NCBI GenBank assembly: GCA_946811185.2
Contig: OX328104.1
Span: 49,336,505 to 49,400,504, forward strand
From: Hippopus hippopus
Lineage: Eukaryota > Mollusca > Bivalvia > Cardiida > Cardiidae
Length of the DNA: 64,000 nucleotides
Direction: 5' to 3'
The notes under the pieces are model-generated. The model saw only the letters and a list, made by a program, of their open reading frames with translations, had not been told where the DNA came from and made no database searches. The position numbers and the translations under genes are program-made. Positions 63,982-64,000 of the stretch are shown here, piece after piece (the stretch's first letter is position 1; the number at the start of each line of letters is the position of its first letter).

Positions 63982-64000
63982 CTCTTTAAAACATGACAAA
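63978..64000 (+). repeat. MITE A, left end cut by window edge
   Basis: TTAACTCTTTAAAACATGAC begins on the TTAA that ends the preceding copy. Confidence 0.7.

Overview
This is eukaryotic, AT-rich DNA, most likely from a bivalve mollusc, probably a heterodont clam. The evidence is the repeat set: tandem-core elements opening with GAGGGCCATGATGGCCC and closing in CAGGTGAGCTAA (resembling the 'pearl' elements known from oysters and mussels), GTGACCTTGACCTTTGAC arrays, TTAA-flanked palindromic MITEs, and tRNA-derived SINEs with an ATTGATTG tail. There is no operon structure, no rRNA and no convincing standalone tRNA gene. The window reads as intergenic or intronic sequence built from transposable elements inserted into one another.

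The only long coding sequence is a hAT-superfamily transposase (3..2159, open to the left window edge) in an element ending at 2803. A near-identical, internally deleted copy lies at 19547..21659 with matching termini and a perfect 8-bp target duplication, so this family moved recently. Three short unique segments on the minus strand (4857..5066, 40977..41220, 57540..57730) look like possible host exons and could belong to one long minus-strand gene, but this is weak inference.

The dominant component is a ~230-bp MITE, here called family A, with about 75 intact, degenerate or truncated copies by hand count. It has TTAA target duplications, ends TTAACYCTTTACCAMACRA, and a spacer-free 67-nt central palindrome. 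TTAA plus CCCTTT ends suggest a piggyBac-type non-autonomous family. Four other palindrome-centred families occur: B (palindrome GATCAGACTGCAC/GTGCAGTCTGATC, TTAA ends), B' (a relative of B), C (TTAACTCTTTC ends) and D (AAAAGGGGGTTTAA ends, GCACAGGCTGACC hairpin). Other elements are pearl/Helitron-like tandem-core elements (3390, 8020, 28090, 50962), a short family G sharing CAAGAG...GAGCTAA ends, foldback elements (10081, 16612, 30596, 31385, 60421), a pogo/Tigger-like element (22422..23233), a second TA-flanked element (53912..54931), a 2.4-kb TTA-flanked element (24605..26982), two further CAGG-ended elements (42746..43939, 55027..55831) and about ten SINE copies, five with clear target duplications.

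Layout: 1-2.8 kb hAT; 3.4-4.8 kb pearl; 6.6-19 kb MITE field with family G; 19.5-23.8 kb second hAT and Tigger-like element between inverted CCACAAA repeats; 24.2-27.1 kb TTA element inside an old MITE; 27.3-34.8 kb dense MITE clusters; 35-37 kb quiet; 37-50 kb MITEs and SINEs; 50.8-53.3 kb triple nest (pearl in pearl in MITE B); 53.9-55.8 kb two DNA transposons; 55.9-64 kb MITEs, a foldback and a tandemly duplicated MITE C. 'Orientation +' for family A means TTAACTCTTTACCAAACGAC leads and TGGTAAAGGGTTAA ends.
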